DNA of 28,022 nt from UBA4093 sp036676455 (GTDB lineage: Bacteria > Cyanobacteriota > Sericytochromatia > S15B-MN24 > UBA4093). The translations under genes were made by a program, and so were the position numbers. The stretch covers positions 1 to 28,022 of the forward strand of contig JAKFCW010000127.1 of assembly GCA_036676455.1 (NCBI GenBank), in the 5' to 3' direction. This document shows positions 1 through 6,122 of this stretch, in pieces (position 1 is the first letter of the stretch; the number at the start of each line of letters is the position of its first letter). The notes beneath the pieces were generated by a model, which was not told where the DNA came from, searched no databases, and was given only the letters and a program-made list of their open reading frames with translations.

Positions 1-1
1 G

Positions 2-679
2 AAGGAAATCTTCGACTACATCAAGTTCCCCGCCTTCCTCAAGCCCTACGACGGCGGCGGCTGGAAGAACGTCTACAAGGTCAACTCCCCTGAGGAGTTC
101 TTCCACTACTACCACCAGACCGGACGCCTGATCATGGTCCTGCAGGAGTTCATCGACTTCGACCTCTACATCCGCTGCATCACGGTCGGCAAGGACAACA
201 TCATGCCGATCAAGTACGACCCCAAGAACCGCTGCTACGTGATCGACCACAACTTCATGTCGGCCGAGCTCGGCGCCAAGGTCGTCCGCGACGCCCGCGT
301 GATCAACCACGCCCTCGGCTACGACATGAACTCGGTCGAGTTCGCGGTCCGCGATGGCATCCCCTACGCGATCGACTTCATGAACCCGGCGCCCGACATG
401 GACTACTACTCGATCACCCCGCACTACTTCGAGTGGGTCGTCGAGGCCATGTCCGACTTCGTCATCAAGGTCGCCAACGAGGACCGCAAGATGGCCGAGC
501 ACTACCCCTGGGCCAAGATGCTCAAGGGCCTCTCGACCCCGGTGCCCGACGTGACCACCGAGCAGCTGCAGGCCGCCACGGCCAAGGCCAAGGCCACCAA
601 GCCCGCGGCCGAAGCCAAGGAGCCCGTGCTCGCGGGCAAGGCTTCTGGCGGCAAGAAGACCAACGGCAAGAAGAAGTAA
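2..679 (+). CDS. ATP-grasp domain protein, 3' part only
   Basis: The gene is already open at the left edge; the first full codon is at 2, and 225 residues are visible. The opening residues (FPAFLKPYDGGGWKNVYKV) look like the ATP-grasp nucleotide-binding strand with its glycine-rich loop. Further on are an acidic strand (LQEFIDFDLYIRC) and the segment EFAVRDGIPYAIDFMNPAPD, where the family places its metal-binding acidic/Asn residues. This suggests an ATP-dependent carboxylate-amine/thiol ligase-type enzyme of unknown substrate. After about residue 180 the chain becomes an Ala/Lys-rich tail (repeated AKA, then GGKKTNGKKK), probably disordered and basic. A second ATP-grasp gene lies at 10986-12143, but the two do not look like close duplicates. 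The N-terminal domain is outside the window, so substrate cannot be inferred. Fold fairly sure; function unknown. Confidence 0.8.
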   Translation, partial: KEIFDYIKFPAFLKPYDGGGWKNVYKVNSPEEFFHYYHQTGRLIMVLQEFIDFDLYIRCITVGKDNIMPIKYDPKNRCYVIDHNFMSAELGAKVVRDARVINHALGYDMNSVEFAVRDGIPYAIDFMNPAPDMDYYSITPHYFEWVVEAMSDFVIKVANEDRKMAEHYPWAKMLKGLSTPVPDVTTEQLQAATAKAKATKPAAEAKEPVLAGKASGGKKTNGKKK

Positions 680-692
680 GTTCTTCAGCATT

Positions 693-727
693 CAGCCCCC
701 AGGCCGACGGCCTGGGGGCTGTTTCTC
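693..727 (+). terminator. Rho-independent terminator after the ATP-grasp gene
   Basis: A perfect 13-bp GC-rich stem (CAGCCCCCAGGCC pairing with GGCCTGGGGGCTG) with a GAC loop is followed by TTTCTC. It starts 14 nt after the stop codon of the ATP-grasp gene. It lies between convergent genes, so it may also stop transcription coming from the minus-strand pair. Confidence 0.85.
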
Positions 728-731
728 ATGG

Positions 732-971
732 CTAGTCCTCGGTGGGCGGGCTTCGGTCGGCGCGGGAGCGCAACAGCACGGCGATCGCCTCCTGCCACTC
801 GGCGCGCATGCCGACCAGCTCCTGGTGGCCCTTCAGGCTGCGCGGCTTGTCCTGCTCCTGGGCGAGCCGGTCCGCGATCTGGCGCGCGGCGTCGAGGGCC
901 TGCGCGAGCTGCTCCAGGCTCAGCGCGTCGAGGGGGGCCCCCAGCCAGGATTCCAGCCAGGGTGGCTTCAT
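732..971 (-). CDS. Small hypothetical protein, 79 residues, coupled to the lipid kinase
   Basis: This short ORF follows the lipid kinase gene on the minus strand with a 4-nt ATGA overlap (968-971), a classic sign of translational coupling, and that overlap is the main reason to believe it. The product is charged and probably helical, with no membrane segment, signal peptide or cysteine motif. The middle (LSLEQLAQALDAARQIADRLAQE) could form an amphipathic helix or short coiled coil. I do not recognise a family. It might be a small cytosolic partner of the kinase, but nothing in the sequence proves that. It ends just before the terminator at 693-727. Confidence 0.6.
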   Translation of the reverse strand: MKPPWLESWLGAPLDALSLEQLAQALDAARQIADRLAQEQDKPRSLKGHQELVGMRAEWQEAIAVLLRSRADRSPPTED

Positions 972-1873
972 TTCCAGGAGTCCCGGGGCACCATGAGGCG
1001 CAGGGCCTGGGGTCGGACCTCGATGGAAACCGGGGTGTAGCCCGCGTTGTCCCCGTCGAGCTGGTAGGGCAGGGGGCGCGAGGAGCGGACCTCCACGTGG
1101 CGTACCCGCATGGCCTCCAGGCGCGCGAAGCGCTTGCCGCGTCCGAGCAGGACCCGGGAGAGGCCGAAGATCACGTGGTACCAGCGGCGCGAGCGGAAGA
1201 TCGTGAGATCCAGCAGGCCGTCGCGGGTGTCGGCCAGCTCATTGACCGTGCGTCCTGGGCCGCCGTAGAGGCGGGTGTTGCTGACCACCAGCAAATAGCC
1301 CAGGCGGCGGAGCTTGCGGCCGCCGTCGATGCGTAGAAGCATGCGGCTGGCGCGGTGGGTGAAGAACTTCTGGACGCTGGAGACGACGTAGGCGAGCTGC
1401 CCTCCGAGCTTCTTGAGCTCCGGCCACATGGCGTAGGTGACGGCGGCGTCGTAGCCGATGCCGACCATCATGGTGAAGTAGCGGTCGTTGGCGCGCCCCA
1501 GGTCGATGCTGACGCAGTCGCCCTGGATGGCGATGCGAGCCGCGGCCTGGTAATCGGCGGGGATGCCGAACTCGTTGGCGAGCACGTTGACGGTGCCGGC
1601 GGGGATGATGCCGAGCGAGGTGCGGGTGTGGGCGATCGCCTGCACCACCTCGTTGATCGTGCCGTCCCCGCCCACCGCCAGGATGCGCTCGACTCCTGCT
1701 GCCGCCGCCTCGGCCGCCATGGCCTGCGCCTCACCCGGAGCGTGCGTCAGGCGCAGCTCCGCCTGGAAGCCCGCTTCCACCAGCATGGCCAGCAGCCAGT
1801 CCCAGCCCTCCGCCTTCGGGCGGGTCGGGCCGGCAACCGGGTTCACGAGAATCAAGGCCTTGCGTTGCGACAT
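968..1873 (-). CDS. Diacylglycerol/lipid kinase, YegS/DgkB-like
   Basis: Predicted to phosphorylate a lipid such as diacylglycerol with ATP at the inner face of the membrane, feeding phosphatidic acid back into phospholipid synthesis. The N-terminal catalytic domain has the family signatures: LILVNPVAG at residues 7-15, GGDGTINEV at 68-76 (nucleotide binding) and PAGTVNVLA at 91-99. The C-terminal beta-rich domain ends in a typical PYQLDGD segment that supplies a metal-site acidic residue. The frame stays open upstream to 2032, but the ATG at 1873 has a good GAGGA ribosome site 4 nt upstream and gives 301 residues, the usual family length; the extra 53 residues look non-coding and would run over the trpE promoter. 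It overlaps the next gene by 4 nt. Sphingosine-kinase-like substrates cannot be excluded. Confidence 0.88.
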   Translation of the reverse strand: MSQRKALILVNPVAGPTRPKAEGWDWLLAMLVEAGFQAELRLTHAPGEAQAMAAEAAAAGVERILAVGGDGTINEVVQAIAHTRTSLGIIPAGTVNVLANEFGIPADYQAAARIAIQGDCVSIDLGRANDRYFTMMVGIGYDAAVTYAMWPELKKLGGQLAYVVSSVQKFFTHRASRMLLRIDGGRKLRRLGYLLVVSNTRLYGGPGRTVNELADTRDGLLDLTIFRSRRWYHVIFGLSRVLLGRGKRFARLEAMRVRHVEVRSSRPLPYQLDGDNAGYTPVSIEVRPQALRLMVPRDSWK

Positions 1874-1954
1874 GGAGTCCTCGAAAGATAGCTTGTATTC
1901 TATTCTACCCGGGTGTGGCATGCCGCGTCGAGCCGCCAGCAGCCGAAAAGCGGG

Positions 1955-1983
1955 TAGGCACAAGCTTAGAAGTGAGCTATAAT
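1955..1983 (+). promoter_or_regulatory. Sigma-70-type promoter of trpE
   Basis: A perfect -10 box TATAAT at 1978-1983 sits 17 nt after TAGGCA (1955-1960, four of six matches to TTGACA). Transcription would start near 1990, giving a leader of about 40 nt before the trpE ATG. I see no convincing Shine-Dalgarno in that leader and no Trp-rich leader peptide, so classical attenuation is unlikely. Confidence 0.75.
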
Positions 1984-2030
1984 GCTCGCGTGAAAGCGAG
2001 GCTTCCGTTGTCGACCCCGCATCGACGCCC

Positions 2031-3488
2031 ATGAGAATCCGTCCCTCTCGCGAGGACTACCTCCGGCTCTCGGAGGAGTATGACCTCGTCGCCATCCAAG
2101 CCGAGCTTTCCGCCGACCTGGAGACCCCCGTTTCCGCCTACCTCAAGGTTTGCGCGGGCCGCAGCCCCTCGTTCCTGCTCGAAAGTGTCGAGCAGGGCGA
2201 TCAGATCGGGCGCTACAGCTGGCTTGGTTGCGAACCCTCGGAGGTCCTGCGCTGGGGCGCTTCCGAAGCCCAGGAGGGAAATCCCTGGGAGGGTCTCGCC
2301 GCGCGGATGAAAGCCATCCGCGTGGCCCCGGATCCGGACGTGCCCTTCCCCGGTGGAGCCGTAGGTTACTGGGGGTACGAGACCATCCGGCACCTCGAGC
2401 CCCGGGTTCCCCTGGCCGCCCACGACGATCTGCAGCTACCCGAGGCGGCGTTCATGCTGACGCGCGGGGTGATCGCCTTCGATCACGCGCGGCGCACCCT
2501 GCGGATCATCGCCTTCGCGGGAGGCGCCGACGGCTACGAGTCGGCCGCCAAGCTCATCGAGGACTGGGCCGCTCGCCTGCGCGCACCCCTGGTGGCGGAT
2601 CCCCTGGAGCTGGGGCAGACCGTCAGCGATCTGCCCATCGTCTCCAACCGCAGCCGCGAGGACTTCGAGGCGGCCGTCCTGAAGGCCCAGGAGCACATCC
2701 TCGCGGGCGACATCTTCCAGCTGGTGCTTTCCCAGCGCCTGAGCGCGCCCTACGCGGGCGACGCCTTTTCCCTTTACCGGGTGCTTCGCGCGATCAACCC
2801 GTCTCCGTACATGTTCTACCAGGACTGGGGGGCGTTCCAGCTCGTGGGGTCCAGCCCCGAGGTCATGGTCCGCCTGGATGGCCGGACGGCCACGCTGCGC
2901 CCGATCGCGGGCACGCGGCGGCGCGGCGAGGTGGCGGACGCCGAGCTGGCCGAGGACCTCTTGAACGATCCCAAGGAGCGCGCCGAGCACCTCATGCTCG
3001 TGGATCTCGGCCGCAACGACCTGGGCCGGGTCTGCATGCCGGGCAGCGTCAAGGTCGACGCGCTCATGCAGATCGAGCGCTATTCCCATGTGCTTCACAT
3101 TGTTTCAAACGTTCGCGGGGAACTATCACCGGGCAAGACAGGTCTGGACCTCTTGGCCGCTTGTTTCCCGGCCGGTACCGTGTCCGGATCTCCCAAGATC
3201 CGGGCGATGGAGCTGATCGCCACGCTGGAGCCGACGCGTCGCGGCCCCTATTCGGGGGCCGTGGGACTGCTTGGCTTCGATGGCAGCATCAACACCGGCA
3301 TCACGATCCGCACCATGGTCGTTGCGGACGGACGGGTCCACGTCCAATCCGGAGCCGGCATCGTCGCCGACTCCACGCCCTCCGGCGAGTACCAGGAAAC
3401 CCTATCCAAGGCGCAAGCGCTGCTGCAAGCCCTGCAGAGCGCGCCCCCCGCGGCACGTGCGCCCAAAGCCGCATACGAAGGAGCCTAA
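2031..3488 (+). CDS. trpE: Anthranilate synthase component I
   Basis: Converts chorismate, with ammonia from a glutamine amidotransferase partner, to anthranilate, the first committed step of tryptophan synthesis. The 485 residues match normal TrpE length. The N-terminal domain carries LLES (49-52), the element that binds feedback tryptophan in TrpE. The catalytic domain shows NPSPYMFY (256-263), RPIAGTRRRG (290-299), DLGRNDLG (325-332) and FPAGTVSGSPK (379-389). LLES and the PYMF segment favour TrpE over PabB. No trpG or other trp gene is in the window; downstream are phosphate-transport genes, so the amidotransferase must be elsewhere. The ATG at 2031 is the first possible start after the promoter and lacks a clear ribosome site. 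The last about 20 residues are Ala/Pro-rich and non-catalytic. Confidence 0.95.
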   Translation: MRIRPSREDYLRLSEEYDLVAIQAELSADLETPVSAYLKVCAGRSPSFLLESVEQGDQIGRYSWLGCEPSEVLRWGASEAQEGNPWEGLAARMKAIRVAPDPDVPFPGGAVGYWGYETIRHLEPRVPLAAHDDLQLPEAAFMLTRGVIAFDHARRTLRIIAFAGGADGYESAAKLIEDWAARLRAPLVADPLELGQTVSDLPIVSNRSREDFEAAVLKAQEHILAGDIFQLVLSQRLSAPYAGDAFSLYRVLRAINPSPYMFYQDWGAFQLVGSSPEVMVRLDGRTATLRPIAGTRRRGEVADAELAEDLLNDPKERAEHLMLVDLGRNDLGRVCMPGSVKVDALMQIERYSHVLHIVSNVRGELSPGKTGLDLLAACFPAGTVSGSPKIRAMELIATLEPTRRGPYSGAVGLLGFDGSINTGITIRTMVVADGRVHVQSGAGIVADSTPSGEYQETLSKAQALLQALQSAPPAARAPKAAYEGA

Positions 3489-3494
3489 CTCCCC

Positions 3495-4127
3495 ATGAGA
3501 CTGATTCCCCGCGAAGAGACGTTCTTCGACCTCCTGGAGGCCTCTGCCAAGAACGTGCTCGATACCGCTCGTCTGCTTCGCGACATGGTCGAGGACTATC
3601 GCGAGCCGGAAGCTCGTTTCCAGAAGATCCGCGAATCCGAGCATGCCGGTGACCGGATCACCCATCAGCTGATGGACAAGCTCAACCGCACGTTCATCAC
3701 GCCCATCGACCGGGAGGACATCCACGCGCTGGCCTTCGATCTCGACGACATCGTCGACTCGATCGAGCTGGTGGCGGATCGCCTGGTGCTCTACAAGATC
3801 GAGAAGCCGACGGCGATGACCCTCAGCCTGGTGCGCATCTTGGTGCGCTGCTGCGAGGAGATCAACACGGCGGTGCCCCTGATGCGCGATTCCAAGCGCA
3901 TGAAGGAGATCCTGGACAACTGCATCGAGATCAACCGCCTGGAGAACGAGGGCGATCAGCTTGGCCGGGCGGCCCTCGAGAAGATCTTCGCCATGCAGGT
4001 CACCGAGGCCCAGGAAGTCCTCGACATCATGAAGTGGCGCGATCTCTACGACGTCCTGGAGGACGCCATCGACTTCTGCGAGGACGTGGCCGATCGCCTG
4101 CATGGAGTGGTGATCAAAAATGCCTGA
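3495..4127 (+). CDS. DUF47 (PhoU-like) phosphate transport regulator
   Basis: A 210-residue all-helical protein of the DUF47 family, related in fold to PhoU. Members are usually encoded next to Pit transporters and are thought to modulate them. Family features include ESEHAGD near residue 50, LNRTFITPIDREDIHAL around 62-80, a DDIVDSIE stretch, and a second acidic motif ENEGDQ near 150. The two E-x-x-x-D bundles are likely metal-binding clusters. The gene starts 6 nt after trpE; AAGGAG about 11 nt upstream of the ATG supports the start. Its last 8 nt overlap the pit start, so the two are probably translated together. A direct effect on Pit is inferred from family and context. Confidence 0.9.
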   Translation: MRLIPREETFFDLLEASAKNVLDTARLLRDMVEDYREPEARFQKIRESEHAGDRITHQLMDKLNRTFITPIDREDIHALAFDLDDIVDSIELVADRLVLYKIEKPTAMTLSLVRILVRCCEEINTAVPLMRDSKRMKEILDNCIEINRLENEGDQLGRAALEKIFAMQVTEAQEVLDIMKWRDLYDVLEDAIDFCEDVADRLHGVVIKNA

Positions 4128-5124
4128 GGTCATGCTCTTACTGGTCATCATCGTCCTGCTGGCGCTGTCGTTCGACTTCATCAACGGGTTCCACGACACG
4201 GCCAACGCCATTGCCGCCTCGGTCTCGACCGGGGTCTTGAGCCCGCGCAACGCCATCATGATGGCGGCGGTCATGAACCTGGCCGGCGCGATGACCAGCA
4301 CCAAGGTGGCGGCGACCATCGGCAAGGGGATCATCGATCCGCAGTTCGCGACCTCGTGGCTGGTGATCGCGGCCCTGCTGTCGGCGATCGCCTGGAACCT
4401 GTTGACCTGGTGGTGGGGGATTCCCTCCAGCTCCTCGCACGCCCTGATCGGGGGCGTCATGGGGGCGGGCTTCGCCGGCCATGGCTGGCAGGCTCTCCAG
4501 CTCAAGGGGATCGGCCGCATGATCGAGTCCCTGCTCATGAGCCCGGTGATCGGCTTCGTGCTGGCGTTCGCGTTCATGACGGCGCTCTACTGGATCTTCC
4601 GGAGCTGGCTGCCGCATAACGTGAAGGCGCTGTTCCGCCCCTTGCAGGTACTGGCCGCGGCGTTCATCGCCTTCACCCACGGGGCCAATGACGCCCAGAA
4701 GGCGATGGGCATCATCCTGATGGCCATGATCGGCGCGGGCGTGCTCGGTGCCGATGCCGGCGTGCCCTTGTGGGTCAAGGTCGCCTGCGCCACGGCCATG
4801 GCGGCGGGTACCGCGTCGGGAGGCTGGAAGATCATCAAGACGATGGGCACCAAGATCGTGAAGCTGCAGCCGATCAACGGGTTCGCGTCGGACTTCACGT
4901 CGGCGACGGTCATCATGGGGGCGACCACCTTGGGCCTGCCGGTCTCGACCACGCACGTGGCCTCCTCGGCCATCATGGGCGTGGGTTCGACCCGTCGCTT
5001 CAGCGCGGTGCGCTGGGGCGTGGCCGGCAACATGCTGATCGCCTGGGTGGTGACCATTCCCATCACGTTCACGCTGGCGATGGGCCTCTACTGGGCCCTC
5101 CAGTACGTGTTTCACTTCCGCTAA
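4120..5124 (+). CDS. pit: Inorganic phosphate transporter, PiT family
   Basis: An integral membrane protein of 334 residues that takes up inorganic phosphate, usually as a metal-phosphate complex driven by a cation gradient. Both halves of the inverted-repeat family architecture carry the signature: GFHDTANAIA at residues 23-32 and FTHGANDAQKAMG around 185-197. Long hydrophobic segments run throughout, including one at the very N-terminus. A conserved STTHV element lies in the C-terminal half. The start overlaps the DUF47 gene by 8 nt in another frame, the common bacterial arrangement. The operon ends here: a hairpin repeat and then a strong terminator follow. Symbol by family; phosphate specificity rather than sulfate is supported by the DUF47 neighbour. 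Confidence 0.92.
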   Translation: MPEVMLLLVIIVLLALSFDFINGFHDTANAIAASVSTGVLSPRNAIMMAAVMNLAGAMTSTKVAATIGKGIIDPQFATSWLVIAALLSAIAWNLLTWWWGIPSSSSHALIGGVMGAGFAGHGWQALQLKGIGRMIESLLMSPVIGFVLAFAFMTALYWIFRSWLPHNVKALFRPLQVLAAAFIAFTHGANDAQKAMGIILMAMIGAGVLGADAGVPLWVKVACATAMAAGTASGGWKIIKTMGTKIVKLQPINGFASDFTSATVIMGATTLGLPVSTTHVASSAIMGVGSTRRFSAVRWGVAGNMLIAWVVTIPITFTLAMGLYWALQYVFHFR

Positions 5125-5127
5125 CCA

Positions 5128-5160
5128 CGCCGGCAGGCCGCTGAGGCGGCCTCGGCGGGT
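5128..5160 (+). repeat. 33-bp hairpin repeat, copy 1
   Basis: Identical over 33 bp to 5251-5283. The core GGCCGC-TGAG-GCGGCC is a perfect 6-bp stem with a 4-nt loop; an outer CGCCG/CGGCG pairing extends it around a small internal loop. It starts 4 nt after the pit stop codon. With no T-run it is not itself a normal intrinsic terminator; it could protect the 3' end of the mRNA or be an interspersed palindromic repeat. Confidence 0.8.
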
Positions 5161-5187
5161 GGAGCCGCGGGCACATTCCAAGCAGAG

Positions 5188-5225
5188 GCCGGAGGCCGGG
5201 GATTTCCCGGCCTCCGGCTTTTTTT
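5188..5225 (+). terminator. Strong Rho-independent terminator of the trpE-pit transcript
   Basis: A perfect 13-bp stem (GCCGGAGGCCGGG with CCCGGCCTCCGGC), a 5-nt GATTT loop and seven consecutive T residues. It lies between the two copies of the 33-bp repeat and is the clearest intrinsic terminator in the window. Confidence 0.93.
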
Positions 5226-5250
5226 CGGGGAACTTCCCATCGGGTCACCG

Positions 5251-5283
5251 CGCCGGCAGGCCGCTGAGGCGGCCTCGGCGGGT
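5251..5283 (+). repeat. 33-bp hairpin repeat, copy 2
   Basis: Exact second copy of 5128-5160, 123 bp further on and beyond the terminator. The identity ends abruptly on both sides, while the intervening sequence is unrelated. This suggests a mobile or recombination-amplified palindromic unit rather than a duplicated gene end. Confidence 0.8.
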
Positions 5284-5614
5284 AACCAGCGCTAGCAGGC
5301 GAGCAGCATCTGAGCGGAACCTCCCGTCAGAACCGACGAAACTGCGGGGCGTCTCGCTTGTCCGGTACGACCAAGGTCGCTGCCTGGCCGTTGTGAAGCC
5401 TGACGAAGTTGGCCGGTTTTCGGAAAAAAGGGGCGATGAAGCTTTACATCGGCACCCGAGCGTGATAGGGTGAGTTCACAAAAGTTAACCAGGTTAGCCC
5501 AAGGGCTGCCTCGCCAGACCCGACCATCGCCCGAATCCGCCCGACAAAGAAGCCCACTCCTAGAACTGCCGCAGCTCGCCGAGGCCTCCCTGGCAGGGAA
5601 AGGAGAGTACTGGA
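5284..5614. other. Gene-free stretch before the KGG-repeat gene
   Basis: About 330 nt with no credible gene. The frames open here lack ribosome sites and show no recognisable protein character. Apart from the candidate promoter at 5443-5471 and the ribosome site just before 5615, I see no further structure. If the promoter is right, the downstream mRNA has an untranslated leader of about 137 nt, unusually long for so small a gene. Confidence 0.5.
5443..5471 (+). promoter_or_regulatory. Candidate promoter of the KGG-repeat gene
   Basis: TTTACA (5443-5448, five of six to TTGACA), a 17-nt spacer, then TAGGGT (5466-5471), a weak -10 match. The weak -10 next to a good -35 could mean an alternative sigma factor or an activator, fitting a stress-type gene, but this is only a guess. 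Confidence 0.35.
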
Positions 5615-5920
5615 ATGGTCGGGAACAAACCGGGCCCCGCGAAGGGCGATCCTCGCATGGTAGAGGCCGGTCGCCGGGGTGGCCAGACGGTCAAGGAAGA
5701 GCGCGGTCGCGAGTTCTTCCAGCAGATCGGTCAAAAAGGTGGCCAAGCCACCAAGGCCAAGTACGGTCCCGAATTCTTCTCATCGATAGGAAGAAAAGGC
5801 GGCGAGGCCGTGAAGAAGGAACGGGGCGTCGAGTTCTACTCCTCGATCGGCCGCAAGGGAGGAGCCACCTCCCGGGCCGGCCGCAAGAAGGCCAGCACCC
5901 CCACCACCCCGCTCAAGTAA
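5615..5920 (+). CDS. KGG-repeat stress-type protein (GsiB-like)
   Basis: A 101-residue, highly hydrophilic, Gly/Lys/Arg-rich protein built of 20-residue repeats. Units begin near residues 11, 31, 51 and 71, with a consensus of the form G-x-E-F-F/Y-S-S-I-G-R-K-G-G followed by an alternating charged stretch. This is the KGG/stress-induced repeat known from Bacillus GsiB and similar general-stress or desiccation proteins; such proteins are usually soluble, probably disordered, and may protect macromolecules or bind nucleic acid. The ATG is preceded by AAAGGAG with a 9-nt gap, an excellent ribosome site. The gene stands alone between two terminators. The family match is by repeat motif; induction by stress is inferred. 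Confidence 0.85.
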   Translation: MVGNKPGPAKGDPRMVEAGRRGGQTVKEERGREFFQQIGQKGGQATKAKYGPEFFSSIGRKGGEAVKKERGVEFYSSIGRKGGATSRAGRKKASTPTTPLK

Positions 5921-5936
5921 GCAAACCACGGCCGAG

Positions 5937-5960
5937 GGGCCCCGCGAAAGCGGGGCCCTT
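5937..5960 (+). terminator. Terminator hairpin after the KGG-repeat gene
   Basis: A perfect 9-bp stem (GGGCCCCGC with GCGGGGCCC) capped by a GAAA tetraloop lies 17 nt after the stop. It is followed by TTCCCCT rather than a pure T-run, so efficiency may be moderate. Confidence 0.7.
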
Positions 5961-5987
5961 CCCCTATGAGGCCGATCCCGGTAGGAT
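5959..5987 (+). promoter_or_regulatory. Weak candidate promoter of the PBP leader
   Basis: TAGGAT (5982-5987, four of six to TATAAT) has a poor -35 (TTCCCC, 5959-5964) at 17 nt. Its value is positional: transcription would begin near 5994, a few nt before the long hairpin at 5999-6078. Confidence 0.3.
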
Positions 5988-5998
5988 TGAACCTAGTA

Positions 5999-6078
5999 AG
6001 AGTGCCTAACAAAACTGTTCCTTCGAGCCGCCCACGGCGGCCAAAGGAGGTAACATGCCTGGTTTTGTTAGGTGCTCT
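5999..6078 (+). promoter_or_regulatory. Folded mRNA leader with a buried ribosome site, upstream of the PBP gene
   Basis: As RNA, 5999-6017 pairs without interruption with 6060-6078: 19 pairs, 15 Watson-Crick and 4 G-U. The G-U pairs would be mismatches on the opposite strand, so the fold favours a plus-strand RNA. Inside the loop a second hairpin, GCCGCC-CAC-GGCGGC (6027-6041), lies between UUCCUU (6018-6023) and AAGGAG (6044-6049). Those two can pair and so hide the Shine-Dalgarno of the small ORF at 6055. The arrangement resembles a translational or transcriptional control leader, but I cannot match it to a known riboswitch. A miniature inverted-repeat element is the alternative. Confidence 0.55.
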
Positions 6079-6105
6079 AGGCGCGTCTCGCCACGCGCTC
6101 CGTGA
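6055..6105 (+). CDS. Putative 16-residue leader peptide
   Basis: ATG at 6055 is preceded by AAAGGAGG (6043-6050) with a 4-nt gap, one of the best ribosome sites in the window. The peptide is MPGFVRCSRRVSPRAP, basic with four Arg. Its TGA (6103-6105) overlaps a GTG at 6102 that is in frame with the PBP gene (GTGA), so ribosomes ending here could re-initiate on the PBP. The coding part lies within the 3' arm of the leader hairpin, so translating it would unfold the stem. It may be a regulatory uORF or only a chance ORF; a conserved product is not expected. Confidence 0.4.
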   Translation: MPGFVRCSRRVSPRAP

Positions 6106-6122
6106 CCCGGAGAGGAGGGGAA

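Noticed and set aside
2150..3652. A 500-codon frame within trpE
   Set aside because: Same strand but different frame; Arg/Gly/Pro-rich shadow with no domain signs.
5159..5473. A 104-codon frame over the terminator and second hairpin repeat
   Set aside because: It runs through a strong terminator, has no ribosome site and no protein-like character.
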